From Ectocarpus siliculosus (taxonomy: Eukaryota; Sar; Phaeophyceae; Ectocarpales; Ectocarpaceae), in contig FN649728.1 of the NCBI GenBank assembly GCA_000310025.1, forward strand, positions 568,222-587,072: DNA of 18,851 nucleotides, read 5' to 3'. This document shows positions 8,486 through 18,851 of this stretch, piece by piece (position 1 is the stretch's first letter; the number at the start of each line of letters is the position of its first letter). The notes beneath the pieces are model-generated. The model made no database searches and was not told where the DNA came from. It worked only from the letters and a program-made list of their open reading frames with translations. The position numbers were made by a program, and so were the translations under genes.

Positions 8486-11400
8486 ATGGCGCCGCCCGGT
8501 GGGCACAGCAAAAGAATACCGCCACCGTGGCCAGCGGCGGGATGCCCCACGGCTCTCGTGTCCAAGGCGACCGCGCTCCTGTTGCTGATCTGCACCCTCG
8601 ACTCCGCTTCCGGGTTTGCCGGTCACACCTTCAGCAGCTCGGCACGACAACAACTGCGCAGGTATCGACCATCGTGCGACCCGTCCTTCGGCAGGCGTCG
8701 CGGAGGCGCGCCTCTCTCTGAGGCCCCGTCGTCCTCCTCTCCGACCCCTCCGAAGCGTCCCTCCGCCTCCAAGAAGAAGGGCACGAGCGCCGTCAAGTTT
8801 GCCGGCGGCAGAGTCACGCGCCCGGTTCAACAGCCCGAGGGCAACAAAGACGACGAGGAGGAAGACGTGCGCAAGAAGAGCGCGCGCTGGGGCGTCAAGC
8901 CCCCCTCGCCGCCGAAGCTCCCGAGCATTCCGGACGTGCGGTCGCTCAAGAACCCGCTTGACGGGGTGGGGAAGTCGCTTCGGAAGGTAAGGGACATACG
9001 GTGGTATGTGTGCATGCGGCGCAATTACGTAAGTGCGAGCGTGCCTGTGCCGCGTTGTACACTATTTTGCTGCCCTAATTTATTTTAAGCTCGCTTTATA
9101 CCACGCGACAGCTGACGCACCCTGCAGGCCCAAAGACCTCTGTGTTTGGCGTGGCAGGCAGAAATTCACGCGCCTTTACGGCTATGATCGAGTCGGCGCT
9201 ACTCTCATGTGGGGCACGCGATGATGTTGCTGCTGTTTTCCTCGACTCTGTAAATTCATGCCGCAGGTAGGCAGTGGCGTGGCTGCGGTCAAGGATGCGG
9301 TCTACGGGGCAGCGGACGCTGCGGGGAGCGTCGCGGAGCAGGTGCAGGGCGTTGCCGATGCTGCTGCCGCTGGAAAAGGTAAGCTGGGTTGTGGGATTTG
9401 CGGGGTTAACGGGATTGGGGAATGCTCGAACACTGCAACTCAGTCGGCTCTGCCCAGTTGCAGCACTTTTTCAGGCCTCCATTGATAAGACTTTCCCAGC
9501 GTTTGGCGAGGGGTCCGCCCCCGGAGATCACTGCCGTATCTAGGAGGGCCAAAAGTACCTAGATTACCTATTAGACTACTCGCCAGGGCTGACTTCGTCG
9601 TCGTTGTTTCACTACAAGTAGTAGTATTGTAACGGAATTGCGTTCATCGTCTCGCACGCTCGGTATGTTGAGTCTCGTTTGCACGGCTCGTTTTTTTTTT
9701 TTTTTCTTAGTATGACACTACGAATCCATCTCTATCATAGAAAAGAGTCTGAGACAGATTATCAATGAATCCATAGCGTCAGAAAGTACCTATATGTCTA
9801 CGATTTCCCAGACAGCATATAGGGACATCTCCCCTGCGGGTAACAGGCTCTTTTGTAGTTTCGAATTTGTACCCGATACTGACCGGCTGTCACGACACCG
9901 CGCATAGTCAATAGTCAAACGCAGTGTCTCCATCGCCTTGGACGTGTCCCACTAGTAGGAGTGCTGTGCGGGTGGTCCCGTTTGTCCCAACTTCCCCCAG
10001 TGGTCGGGCCGCAGGAGTGTGGTTCTTCTGTATCGTCGTTCTTCGATACGAGGAGCTTCTCTGTTGCGATCATGCGCACACACAATTCTACCATGCGCCG
10101 AAGAGAGGGGCAGCACAACACACAGAGTATATTGTAGTTGCGTCTTAACCCCCTTACCACGCACAGAAAATTCGTCGGTCTTGCGAAATTTCTGAAATGT
10201 AAGAAAAGAGCGAACGACGCCTGCTGATTGGATGGTGCAGACAGTTCCATCCCTGGGTGCAAGTGCAAAGCTGCCTTCCCACTTGAGCCGTCTCTTGTCT
10301 ATAATCCCTATCAATTGTCCCCCGAGGGGATAATTGATATAGGGATTATAGACAGCAACTGGCGGGAGCGTGGTAAACGGGGCACGAAAAGGAGGTTTTC
10401 AAGATATTTCTCTAGAGGGAAAGCGAGACCTTCTAACTCAAGCCCTAGGTTGCTTGGTGCCTCCTGTCAACGGTGGTCTAGGTACTTCTTCCGCGCTTGC
10501 CCCTAGTAGCGCTTTCCACCCAAGGGTAAACAGACGCGGCGCAACTTCGCTGTTGAACCGGCGGCGTAATCGCCCCGCGATTCGACCTGTTCATTACCCT
10601 CATACTACTCCACTCTACAAAGCATCCATACTAGACTAGAGTCGTTCCCTGGGTACCCTGGCACCCCCCTGGTCGAGTAGTGCAAAGGAGGAGACAATCA
10701 TGTCATTCTTCGCGAGGTAAAGCAGGTGAAGAAGATGGGAACAAAAGGGGTCCCCAAAAGGCGATCCAGCCCTAAAGGGGTTACAGAAGAAATCCTGAGT
10801 GAGCTTCTTCCTGTGTCCCGATGCGAAGGTTTTTTACACCGAATGATGAGTGTGCCAGAAAAGAAACGCACACACATAACGTGGGCCGTAGAGATATGGG
10901 GTGGCTGCAGGCACACTATTGCGCTCTCTCTCTTTTTGTCCTCTCCGCCTTTCGTTCGCTCTCTTTTCACTTGATTTCTCGCTCTCCGTCATATGCCTAG
11001 ATGTACCAACCCGACATTATTATTGGTTACAAGTATGTTTTTTTTTCTCTGGTAGGACAGCGTTTTTTTTCTCACACTTTCTTCTGCATGGCACTCAGAG
11101 GACCCGTCGGTACATTACCCGTTATGTGTGAGGCTCGCGAGACATCGGTGGTGCGCGTGATGGCCGCCGAAAATTCGCTGGAACTGGCTCTATTTCGGAG
11201 TCTGCAAATCCGAAACAAGAAAGCCTTCAGATGTATACATACATGCATGAAATGAACCGGATACTTTCTAGCGGGGCGTTTTCCTGTTTGATTCCTGCGC
11301 AATGCACACAAGGCCCCACAGACCATGGGCAACACGAATTCATGAGAACGAGCGATGAAACGCAGGGGGTTACAGCAGTAGGCCCTGCAGCAAAGTCGTC

Positions 11401-14400
11401 ATCACAAGCCTAGTGTTGCACACACGCGCGCACACGCGAGAAGTCACGGCGAGAAAAAAAATTCCCCGCACCTACGGCAAAAAACCCAGGCAAATTCTGC
11501 AGGTTGTACGCAAAACCGACACTCACTACCGAGATGTTGAGATGCACCGATGCGACCGCGATGGCATTGACCCATGTCCTATTGCGTCGCCCCCGGGAGG
11601 CAAGCGTTCTAACTTCGGAGGGGGAGCCTTGTACTGCTATCCCACTTTTGTCCAAAGCTTGGCCGTAAACAACAGCACCACAGGCGCTACTATCACACAC
11701 GTTCCGTTCGTGAACCCGCAAGAAATGCAATGCTGGTCAAACTACCAGCTCCAAAACTACTCAAATGACAAGAGCGAAACATGTCCATGGCCGTGCACCG
11801 GGCTTGTTGACCGACCCCTTACCCTCACCGGATTGGGAAAACATTTTCGAGCAACCTTTGGCGAAGTAGAAAGGAACCATTTGCCATCGGTGATCGGTCT
11901 CTGTGGGAACAATGCTCCGTCCTCTCGAGGAGGCGTGGTCATTGGTCTATTTAACGGCTAAAGCGTGCAAAGCAAAAGAGTACGCCCCCTCTCTCCTCGT
12001 GCGCATGGCCGGAACTCGCAGCACCCGGCGACGGTGGCGCCATGCCTCAACTTGCCGCGACAGCTAGCGTTACACCGGTTGCCCCGTCGAACGCCCCCGG
12101 AGGCGCGAAGCGAGCGCTGCGGCTGCTCGTGGGCGGAGCCGTAGCGGCGAAGGACGCGTTCTGGGGCTCATTGGACGCGCTGGGCGCTGCGGCGGACGCG
12201 GCTTCCAAGGCTCCGGAGGTGGCCAAAGGCATCGTGGAGGACGGAAAGGCGGCCGTCGAAGGCGGGAAGGCGGCTATCGAAGGTAAATGAGGGAGGGGAC
12301 GGTTGAGATACTTGATGGTTCCGTATGTAGGCATAATATGATACGTTAAGACACTTTGCGAGCCACGGTTAACTATGATAGGATGGCGACAACAACAACG
12401 AGGGAGCTGCGAGAGACGGCCCTCCCCGAGTTGGCACGGGCGGCAACGTCGGAGGCGATAGGAGAATGACAACTTCGAATATGAACAATTCTGATGGCCG
12501 CCGGCTTGAACTCATTCCTGTGCACCGCTCTGGTCGGAAACATCGCGAGCAACCTTTATAATTTTTTGCGCTTACGACCTCCCCCCACCTTCATCGCCTG
12601 CACCCGCCAAACAGGAGCCAAGGAGAACGCTCATGCCGTGGCGAGAGCTCCCGCCCAGGTCGCCGAGGCCGTGTCTGACGCCGTCAAGGAGGCCGGCAAG
12701 GCTGCCACGTCCGTCAAAGAAGGAGTGTATGGGGCGGTCGATGCTGTGTCGCGCCTCGCGGACATGCCCGCCGAGATGGCGGAGAAACGGAAACGGCAGC
12801 AGGAGGTACGATTTTCATTCACGGTGCCCTCCCTGATCCTCCTTATTTTTCTTGTCTCTCCGGACTACTCTCCGTAGGAGGATGTTTGGAGATGGTCTCC
12901 AGATGATTTTTAGAGGCGCACGTCAGGAGTTGTCGGTCCTTTGCGCTCTTGCGGTGAAGAGGTGTGTGCCGCTTCTTGATGCTCTTTGCAGACCCTTTTT
13001 CTGTTCTGTATCTTCTTGGATTGGGGTCGCGCCATTGGATGGCTCGCGAACTATGCCCAGAGTAGATTGGGAGACGCAAGGCTGTGTACGTTCGAAAACA
13101 AAATTGCCACTGACGAAAGCCATAGTTTTCATTGGTGTTGTTGTTGCTGCTATTGCCGTCATCCATTAGACTAATGTATCAAACGGCAGCAAGTGCTTTC
13201 CGAGGTGTGGACGCCTCAATTCAACACTCTGCACCCTGCATCAGAGATTTCGACCGTTAAAATCCGAACCGCGCAACCCCAGGCGATCTTTTTCAACCTC
13301 TCTTAACTTTTTTCGGTTCACCTTGCTGATCTTTTCCTGTGCTACGTGCCCCCTGCGGGTCTACTTTTCGGGTGGTGGGAAAGTGTTGACCGTCGGGTGG
13401 GCTGACACTGCGCTTGACGTTGACCAACGGGGTGGCTGCAACATAAATACAATTGGTCCTTCTCGGGGTTAAAACACGGCCTCTAAGCCCTCAATTTTGA
13501 TCGTATCTGCTGCCGTGTTTGTGTTGACGTGTTGCCGAATTGCATGTGGGCGTTTTCGCTTGTTTCTTCTCGCAGGAGCGATTGGAGCGAGAAAAAAAGG
13601 CCGCCGCCGAGCGGAGGGCGGCAGCGGCGAAGCTCGGAGCCGCGGTGGAATCGGCCAAGGCGGTAGTGTGGGGAACGGTGGAGGGGGTGAGTTGTGTTGA
13701 CTAGTGGCACGCATTCTGGGCGACGCCCGCGTTGTGGTGCGGGGAAGAGCGGCAAGCGTCGATGCCGACCTCCCAAAACTCCATTCTACGATTTTCATAT
13801 ACCATGTAGTAACGCATAGGTGCTCGGCAACCTTCGAAGCGTTTCTTTCTCGTCGCTTTCAACCGGTTGCACGTGGTCTACAGCGGGGTATGTCGAGGCT
13901 AGATCGGCGTTTGTCCTACCTTCTATCTGGAAGAGGTGGTTGTCAATGCCGCGTTATTCGACAGAAACGCGTCCTTTTCAGAAGCACCCCAAGGCTGCCA
14001 CGCGCCCCCCGATTCATGTCTTGCACAGTACCTGCCTGCCTTCGTGTCGGCTGTCTGTTTTTATGCTGGAAGCGTCTGGGGATGGTTGAAACCGACAGCG
14101 CACGGTAGGCTGGCGGTTTGATCCCCGACGGCTGCCCCGGTTGACGACAGCCCGGCTGGACATGGTTCGTTCCGGCTCGTTATACGGGTTTCCAACGGTT
14201 TAGACCGTGTGTAGAAGTTCGGTCATACAGGCATAGAAAAAAATCCTCCCGTGTGTATTACCCTCCTTGTGTGACGCCGGCTAGTTGCGTCCAGATTCTG
14301 ACGCCAAGATTAAATGGAACGGCACACGCAAGCACGACAGCGAGCGGGCTCGTCTTCCCCGCCCCAACACCGCAAACGCTCCTCAGGTGGACCACCTTGT

Positions 14401-17288
14401 GGACGCTGTGGCGTCGACACCAACAGCCGTCAGCGACGGGGTAATCAAGGCGAAGGAGGCAGTGACGTCCGCTCAAGAGGCGGCGGCGTCCGCCGGCGAG
14501 GTGTTGGAGAGCATCCCGCGGACCGTCCAAGAGATCCCTAAAGAGGTGTGGGGGTGCTGGTTGGCTTTTGCTTGCTTTTGGCAGACCGAAAGGCGGGAAT
14601 ACTGCTTTGCAAATGTGTTCATGCCGACCTACGTGGTTGTTTCTGCTGTTTGAGCGTGGAGAATCGGTCGTTGGCGGGGCGTGCGTATTTCTGCGGCCTG
14701 TTCTTGTTGCGTACGAGGGGGAACCTGCAGTTGACGTTAATTTTTTTTTTCTCCCCCAAGTATTGTTCAAGACAGTTACGCTGCACTAGGCCCGAAAATC
14801 AGGTTGATCCGTGCCTCATACCCGATGCAATTTTCCCTGCTATGTGCCCGACAGACGCGAAGCGGAAGAGGACCGCCATTTTATTTTCTACGACCTTCAG
14901 TATCCCCCTCCCACCCACCTGATGATTGTGTGTGCGGTGCGACGTCGGCGCAAAGAGCACCCGAACTGCGTTCATGTGGCAATTTTTGTTTCCAGAGCAG
15001 GAAGGGTGTTGCTCCGCTACATTACGACAGGGATGCATCATCATTGGTCATGTTACCACCCTGTGGCGTACAATGGCTACGGCATGAGTCACTCCCCAAC
15101 TTGTGACCTTTCGGACTCCTGCTGCGGCCGCTGAAACTGCTCCAGGCCCAGAAGAAGGTAGACGGTGTGCTGGCGTCGGTGGCCTCGACTCAAGCGTCTG
15201 CGGAGAGCTTCGTGTCGGGCGTCAAAGGCGGGGTGGACACCGTCTCTAGCCTCGCCCAGAGGGCCTCCGCCGTCGCCACCGGCAAGGAAAAGCAGGAGAG
15301 GGAGGAGAGGGAGAAGAGGGAGGCGGAGGCGCGGAGGAAGGAGAAGATGAAGAACGCCCTCGTCACGTTCGGGGGAGAGCCTTACACGTACGCCGTTGGT
15401 ACATCAAGCATCGCCTGGCGTTGATTTAGCAAACCAGGGCATTAAACCGATCAGCCCCACCTCCGAGAAAGATGTGTATCAATTTGAACATAATACCCGA
15501 ATAACGCTTTTAAAGAATTTGCTAGATTAGAGTTCGTCGGTGATCATGATACGAACCGGGAGGCCAATCAGGGAAACGAGTTGGGCTCTCTCGCTTTGAG
15601 AGACAGAAGAGTCGTATGAGGAGGGTGTGCGCGCTAGTCTCTGTTCCCACCGTTGGCGTTCAATGATCGACCCGGCTATCCGGTCTTGTTTGTGGTAGAT
15701 GCTGGTCGTGACAGTGTGGCGCTGCGCTATTTGTAAGTATCGCTGTACCGGGCACATTGGTCCACTTCCAGTGGTAAGCCTCTAGTTGCGTTTTGTTCAC
15801 TTTTTGTTCTTGCTGCTGCTGCTGCTGCTGCTGCTGCCGCTGCCGTGCTTGAGGCTTCCGAGGGCCGGTAATTGCAAGGCATGCTTTCCAGCGCGCCTTG
15901 ATACACGTGTCAGTGCTTGTAATTCCGGCCTGGCCGTGTCGCTTGCACGACTGTGTGTTTGTTTCGCGTCTCCTTCGATACTCCCAGCGGTAGCGTTACT
16001 TGGACATCGTTGCTGCCGCGTTGTATATCGCTGACCCCTCCTTCACTCGCGTGACTGTGGGGATATGCCCATTTTCGCTCTACAAGTCTTTGCTTCCGTT
16101 GTCTGGGTGCTAATCTCACACGAGCCCTGACCCAATGCACCGCCAAAATGTACAGCGCGAAAGACATTGCGTTCGCCACACTCAAGGCTCTCGGTGCTAC
16201 AGCTCAGGGGGCTGTAGTGGTGGGAAAGGGTCTTTTTGGGTTCGCCAAGGAGGCCAAGTCCATCCCGGTTGAGGTATGACGCGTCCACTGTTTTTGTTGG
16301 TTCTGCCGCTGCTCCGGACACTCCAGCTAGCTTTGGGACAACCCGCACGAGTCGACACAGTAGTCCCAAGTAGGAACGCATAGATGTGTCACTTGATTTG
16401 CGATTCTGTCAACTGTGTTGCGTGTGCGTGCAGCAACGGTATTTTTGGTCTCCTTATAGTACACGTGAAGCCAGGGTTAACGTCTTGACTGCTGTTCATG
16501 CCATCAATCTGTTAATCATATGGCGAGCAAGAGATGGCTCCCTACTATTCTGACCAGCGTGCCTTGCGGCAATTCCTCGCCTGCGTCGTGCAGTCCAAAC
16601 CTGCGACAAGCAGCTTTCCGCATTGGCCTCCGACGTTTTTTTACTTGGCCGTTTGATGAGACGTTCCAAAGTCTGGTGCCCCCATTCTCATTCCTTCATC
16701 GGCTGTCTGGTGTGGTGACAAACATGGCAGGTGGCACGCACGCTGCTCGGACCGCTGTACAAGTACCAGCAGTCCCAGAAGCGGGTGCAGGATGCGGTCG
16801 ACCTGCAGCGAATGGCGTCAGCACCTACGGCAAGGGTCGATGTGGCGCCGTCATCTGGTGGTGGTGGTGGTGCTGCTAAGGATTTGCCCGGAGGAGGGAA
16901 AGATGCCGGCGAGGAACCTTCTCCGAAGTCTTCTGCAGCGCCAGAAGTGACGGTAGTGACCCCGACGACTCCTGCGGCATCAAAACTGACTGCAGCAACA
17001 CCCGCAGAGGCGACCACAGCAGTGCCATCAAAGGCGCCAGGGTCCGAAAAGAAGAAAGATGCCTCGACGCCAAAACCCGTTGCAAAACCAGCAGAGGCGA
17101 GAGGGGCAACAACGGCGCCGCCTGCCCAACCCCCACCGGCAGCGAAGAAGCCGGAAGCTTCTCCTGCCGAGAAGAAGGAAGGCACAAGAAATAAAAAGAA
17201 GAAAGACGTGGAGGCGGAGGAGCGCGCCGCCGAGCTCGAGTTCATGAAAGAGATGAAAGCAGAGGCGGACAAAAATACACCTCCGTAG
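8486..17288 (+). CDS. Plastid-targeted alanine-rich helical-repeat protein of unknown function, 9 exons
   Basis: Exons: 8486-8986, 9267-9378, 12064-12282 (or from 12022, also in frame), 12615-12805, 13576-13686, 14387-14545, 15146-15387, 16156-16273, 16731-17288. All introns are GT-AG and phases close, giving 736 residues. The N-terminus has hydrophobic residues 28-38, then ASG|FAG at 41-46, the stramenopile plastid motif. Residues 45-160 are a charged, proline-rich linker. Residues 168-580 hold repeated amphipathic helices: AVKDAVYGAADA, AAKDAFWGSLDA, SVKEGVYGAVDA, SAKAVVWGTVEG, GVKGGVDTVSS. The C-terminal 150 residues are rich in Lys, Pro, Ala and Thr with KKKK clusters and look disordered. 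I do not recognise the family; the style recalls LEA group 3, apolipoprotein and perilipin helices, which suggests membrane or lipid coating (inference). Exon ends are sure except 5' of exons 3 and 7 and the donor of exon 7 (GTACGC). ATG 8447 is an alternative start. Confidence 0.78.
10296..10354. repeat. Near-perfect 59-base inverted repeat
   Basis: The left arm TGTCTATAATCCCTAT-CAATTGTCCCC pairs with the right arm around a very short centre. The only differences are a two-base gap and one mismatch. The outer ends read TGTCTATAATCCCTAT and its exact complement. It lies inside intron 2 of the repeat-protein gene. It may be a compact MITE, the joined ends of a foldback element, or a structured RNA element. 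It is too symmetrical to be chance. Confidence 0.85.
11896..11971 (+). repeat. Dispersed repeat, copy 2 (in intron 2 of the repeat-protein gene)
   Basis: Second copy of the element seen at 7113-7183, sharing ACAATGCTCC-TCCTCTCGAGGA and GTGGTCA-TGGTCTAT. Upstream similarity continues from about 11830 (GGGAAAACAT-CGAGCAACC). That upstream part resembles a further fragment at about 12538-12562 in intron 3. Placement in introns of two genes points to a mobile origin. Confidence 0.7.
15811..15846. repeat. GCT trinucleotide microsatellite in intron 7
   Basis: About nine GCT/CTG units are followed by GCC-containing variants. It sits in intron 7 (15388-16155) of the repeat-protein gene and is preceded by a T-rich stretch. 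It has no evident coding role. Confidence 0.9.
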
Positions 17289-18250
17289 CTGGGATTGGCT
17301 GCTGCCGCTGCTGCTGCTGCTGGTACCGCAGCGCTGTTTCCGTGGCGACAGCCCGTGCCGCTGGTATGTACCCGTACTCTTTCCGCAAGGAAGGTGTGTG
17401 GCATAGTCCGACCGCTGAGGGCCGGTCGCTGAGGGAGCTAGTTCCGCCGCCGGCCGGAGCACGGGGGTGGAGCAATTGAAACACGCCCCTCCCTGGTGAT
17501 GCTTTATTCAGGAACCAAGTCCAGCACCTACTCGAGGAACACGATTCTTCCGTCTCTGCACCGAAATTGAGCCACTCAACTTCTCCACAGTAGTTGGGCG
17601 GGGAGCAAGCTGAAGAGTGAAAACAAAAACCATATAGATTGTAGATGAAAGCCCTGGAAGTATCTGTCTACGGGGACGAGGCCAAAGTTGTTTGGACGTT
17701 GTGTCGATTTTCCCCTATTTTGTTGGGATTCGGTTATTTAGCTCGTTTCAGAAGTCAAAGCGGTTCACTACGTCTCTCGCTTGAATTCGAATTCCATACG
17801 TAAGGGAAACGGGATGGGTGTATCCTTGTCGTTCGCGAAGGTTCCTTTTGCACGGAAGTGTATAGTATATATTGTATTTTTTCTGTTGAGGGAAGAAGAG
17901 AGACAAGAAATCCCCGATGGGCTCCTACGGCGGTTGTTGTGGTGTGGCTGCTGGATGCTGAGCAAGAACATGTTTGCTTTGTTTGGCGATGAGTGGATGA
18001 GTTTCAGGTTGTCTCTCGACGGACGCACCAAGTTTAGATGTGCCCCACCAAGGGCATCCGGGAAAAAGGGTGTCCAAGACGGGTTTGCATCGATACATAC
18101 TCGGAAATCTCGGTTTCGTATACATGTACAAAAATGCATCTAGAATAGGGGTATGACGCATCACTCCGTATGGACTAAACGCAAAAATCACCGCAGTTTT
18201 GACTGACTTTTTACCAGGACCAAGGGGCCCTCCATCTGGAAACGTCGAAA
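17289..18250 (+). other. Probable 3' UTR and downstream flank of the repeat-protein gene
   Basis: This stretch follows the TAG stop at 17286-17288. It opens with a CTG-rich trinucleotide run (17299-17322) resembling the one in intron 7. No conserved reading frame is visible. A frame of about 120 codons at 17781-18143 has no recognisable motif. I could not identify a polyadenylation site. Confidence 0.4.
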
Positions 18251-18252
18251 CA

Positions 18253-18634
18253 CCCCTGGGCTACGCTGCAGTCTTGGTCGCGGGGGGGGTGGGGGGTGGG
18301 CCTTATATGTCCCCGGCATTTTGACAAAGCCCCGGGGTTTCGACATTTTTGGGCGCTTTTTTCAGCGCGCGCGCGCGGGATCCCACATAGAGCTAATGGA
18401 AATCATGGAAATACCTCAAGAATACGCGAGGTCTAGTGCATGGTGTAGAAAATAATATGACGACACGAATCCTACAAATGAAGAGATTGTATGGGTTTTA
18501 GAATGCGGCACGAAAGTCAATGCAATGAAGAGTATATCAGTTTTGCTATCGACACACTAAATCCTATATAATAGAATGCTGCAAGCGTGCCGCCTAAACC
18601 CCCTATATTGCGCTGCAATCTTGGCCCTTGCCCA
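18253..18634. other. Intergenic DNA with two similar G-run junctions
   Basis: No gene is seen. GCTGCAGTCTTGG at about 18266 and GCTGCAATCTTGG at about 18612 each sit just before a long G run, which suggests a partial duplication of about 345 bases. A CG alternation (CGCGCGCGCGCG) is at about 18367-18378, and a CCCCGGGG palindrome lies near 18332. Confidence 0.35.
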
Positions 18635-18665
<31 letters not shown>

Positions 18666-18851
18666 CCCCCGTTTTCCCAAGGAAGGGCCCCGGGCAGAGG
18701 CCCCCCCAACCCCAAAGGTTCCCCGGGGAAAAAACCCCAAAAAACCTTCCGGGGGGGGGGCCCCCCCCGCGGGTGGGCCAGGGGGCAAAAAAAAGGGCCG
18801 AAAAAAAAAAAATTTTTTTTTTGTGGCCCCCGGGGGGGGGAAAAAAAGCGG
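18635..18851. other. Low-quality or homopolymer-inflated contig end
   Basis: A 29-base G run is followed by about 190 bases made almost entirely of runs of three to twelve identical bases (C, A, G, T). This pattern is typical of failing Sanger traces in which each base is called several times. It should not be annotated as biological sequence. Confidence reflects the visible pattern; the cause is inference. Confidence 0.75.

Larger units (their letters stand above)
9379..12063 (+). other. Large intron 2 of the repeat-protein gene
   Basis: At about 2.7 kb this is far longer than the other introns of the gene (about 280-770 bases). It begins GTAAGC and ends CGACAG (or at 12021, CTCGCAG). It contains a small ATCTAGG/CCTAGAT hairpin (9538-9564), a T run near 9690-9705, the 59-base hairpin at 10296-10354 and a dispersed-repeat copy at 11896-11971. 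The flanking exons join in frame without any exon inside it. Its extra length probably comes from inserted mobile DNA. The 182-codon plus-strand frame at 11413-11961 overlaps the dispersed repeat and has no family signature. Confidence 0.6.

Noticed and set aside
11413-11961. 182-codon plus-strand reading frame inside intron 2
   Set aside because: It includes the dispersed repeat and its phase is not needed to join exons 2 and 3. It could be a transposon remnant, but no transposase or polymerase motif is visible.
16688-17404. 238-codon minus-strand reading frame
   Set aside because: It is the antisense shadow of the final exon of the repeat protein. Its Ala/Ser/Phe richness mirrors Lys/Ala/Pro codons on the plus strand.

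Overview
The window looks like nuclear DNA of a photosynthetic stramenopile, most likely a brown alga of the Ectocarpus type. Three things support this. Genes are split into short exons with GT-AG introns. Long G runs and simple repeats sit in the non-coding DNA. Both reconstructed proteins begin with a signal peptide followed at once by a phenylalanine (VAG|FPS and ASG|FAG), which is the bipartite plastid-import signal of algae with complex red-derived plastids. The species call is inference.

Two genes could be reconstructed by joining exons in frame, and they are divergent. The minus-strand gene (8248 down to 3461, seven exons) encodes a methionine-R-sulfoxide reductase of the MsrB family. 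It has a plastid presequence and a second, thylakoid-lumen type signal. It has lost both CxxC zinc pairs and keeps only one cysteine in its mature part, so it is a 1-Cys, zinc-free type. One presequence exon contains an in-frame TGA unless an alternative donor is used. The plus-strand gene (8486 to 17288, nine exons) encodes an unrecognised alanine-rich protein of about 736 residues, also plastid-targeted. It is built from repeated amphipathic-helix units that follow exon borders and ends in a lysine/proline/alanine-rich tail. The two start codons are 237 bp apart, so the genes probably share a bidirectional promoter.

Layout: 1-2600 shows no recognisable gene; 2600-3460 is probably the MsrB 3' UTR and flank; 3461-8248 is MsrB; 8249-8485 is the shared promoter; 8486-17288 is the repeat protein; 17289-18634 is its probable 3' UTR and intergenic DNA; 18635-18851 looks like low-quality sequence at a read or contig end. 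The introns carry a roughly 308 bp imperfect inverted repeat (5968-6275), a 59 bp near-perfect hairpin (10296-10354), a 35 bp tandem repeat, a family of degenerate 85 bp repeats, a dispersed repeat found in introns of both genes, and several microsatellites.

The pairing suggests co-expressed plastid proteins: one repairs oxidised methionine in the lumen or thylakoid, the other may coat membranes or lipids or act as a stress protein. That functional link is inference. All splice sites are read by eye and none is confirmed by transcripts.
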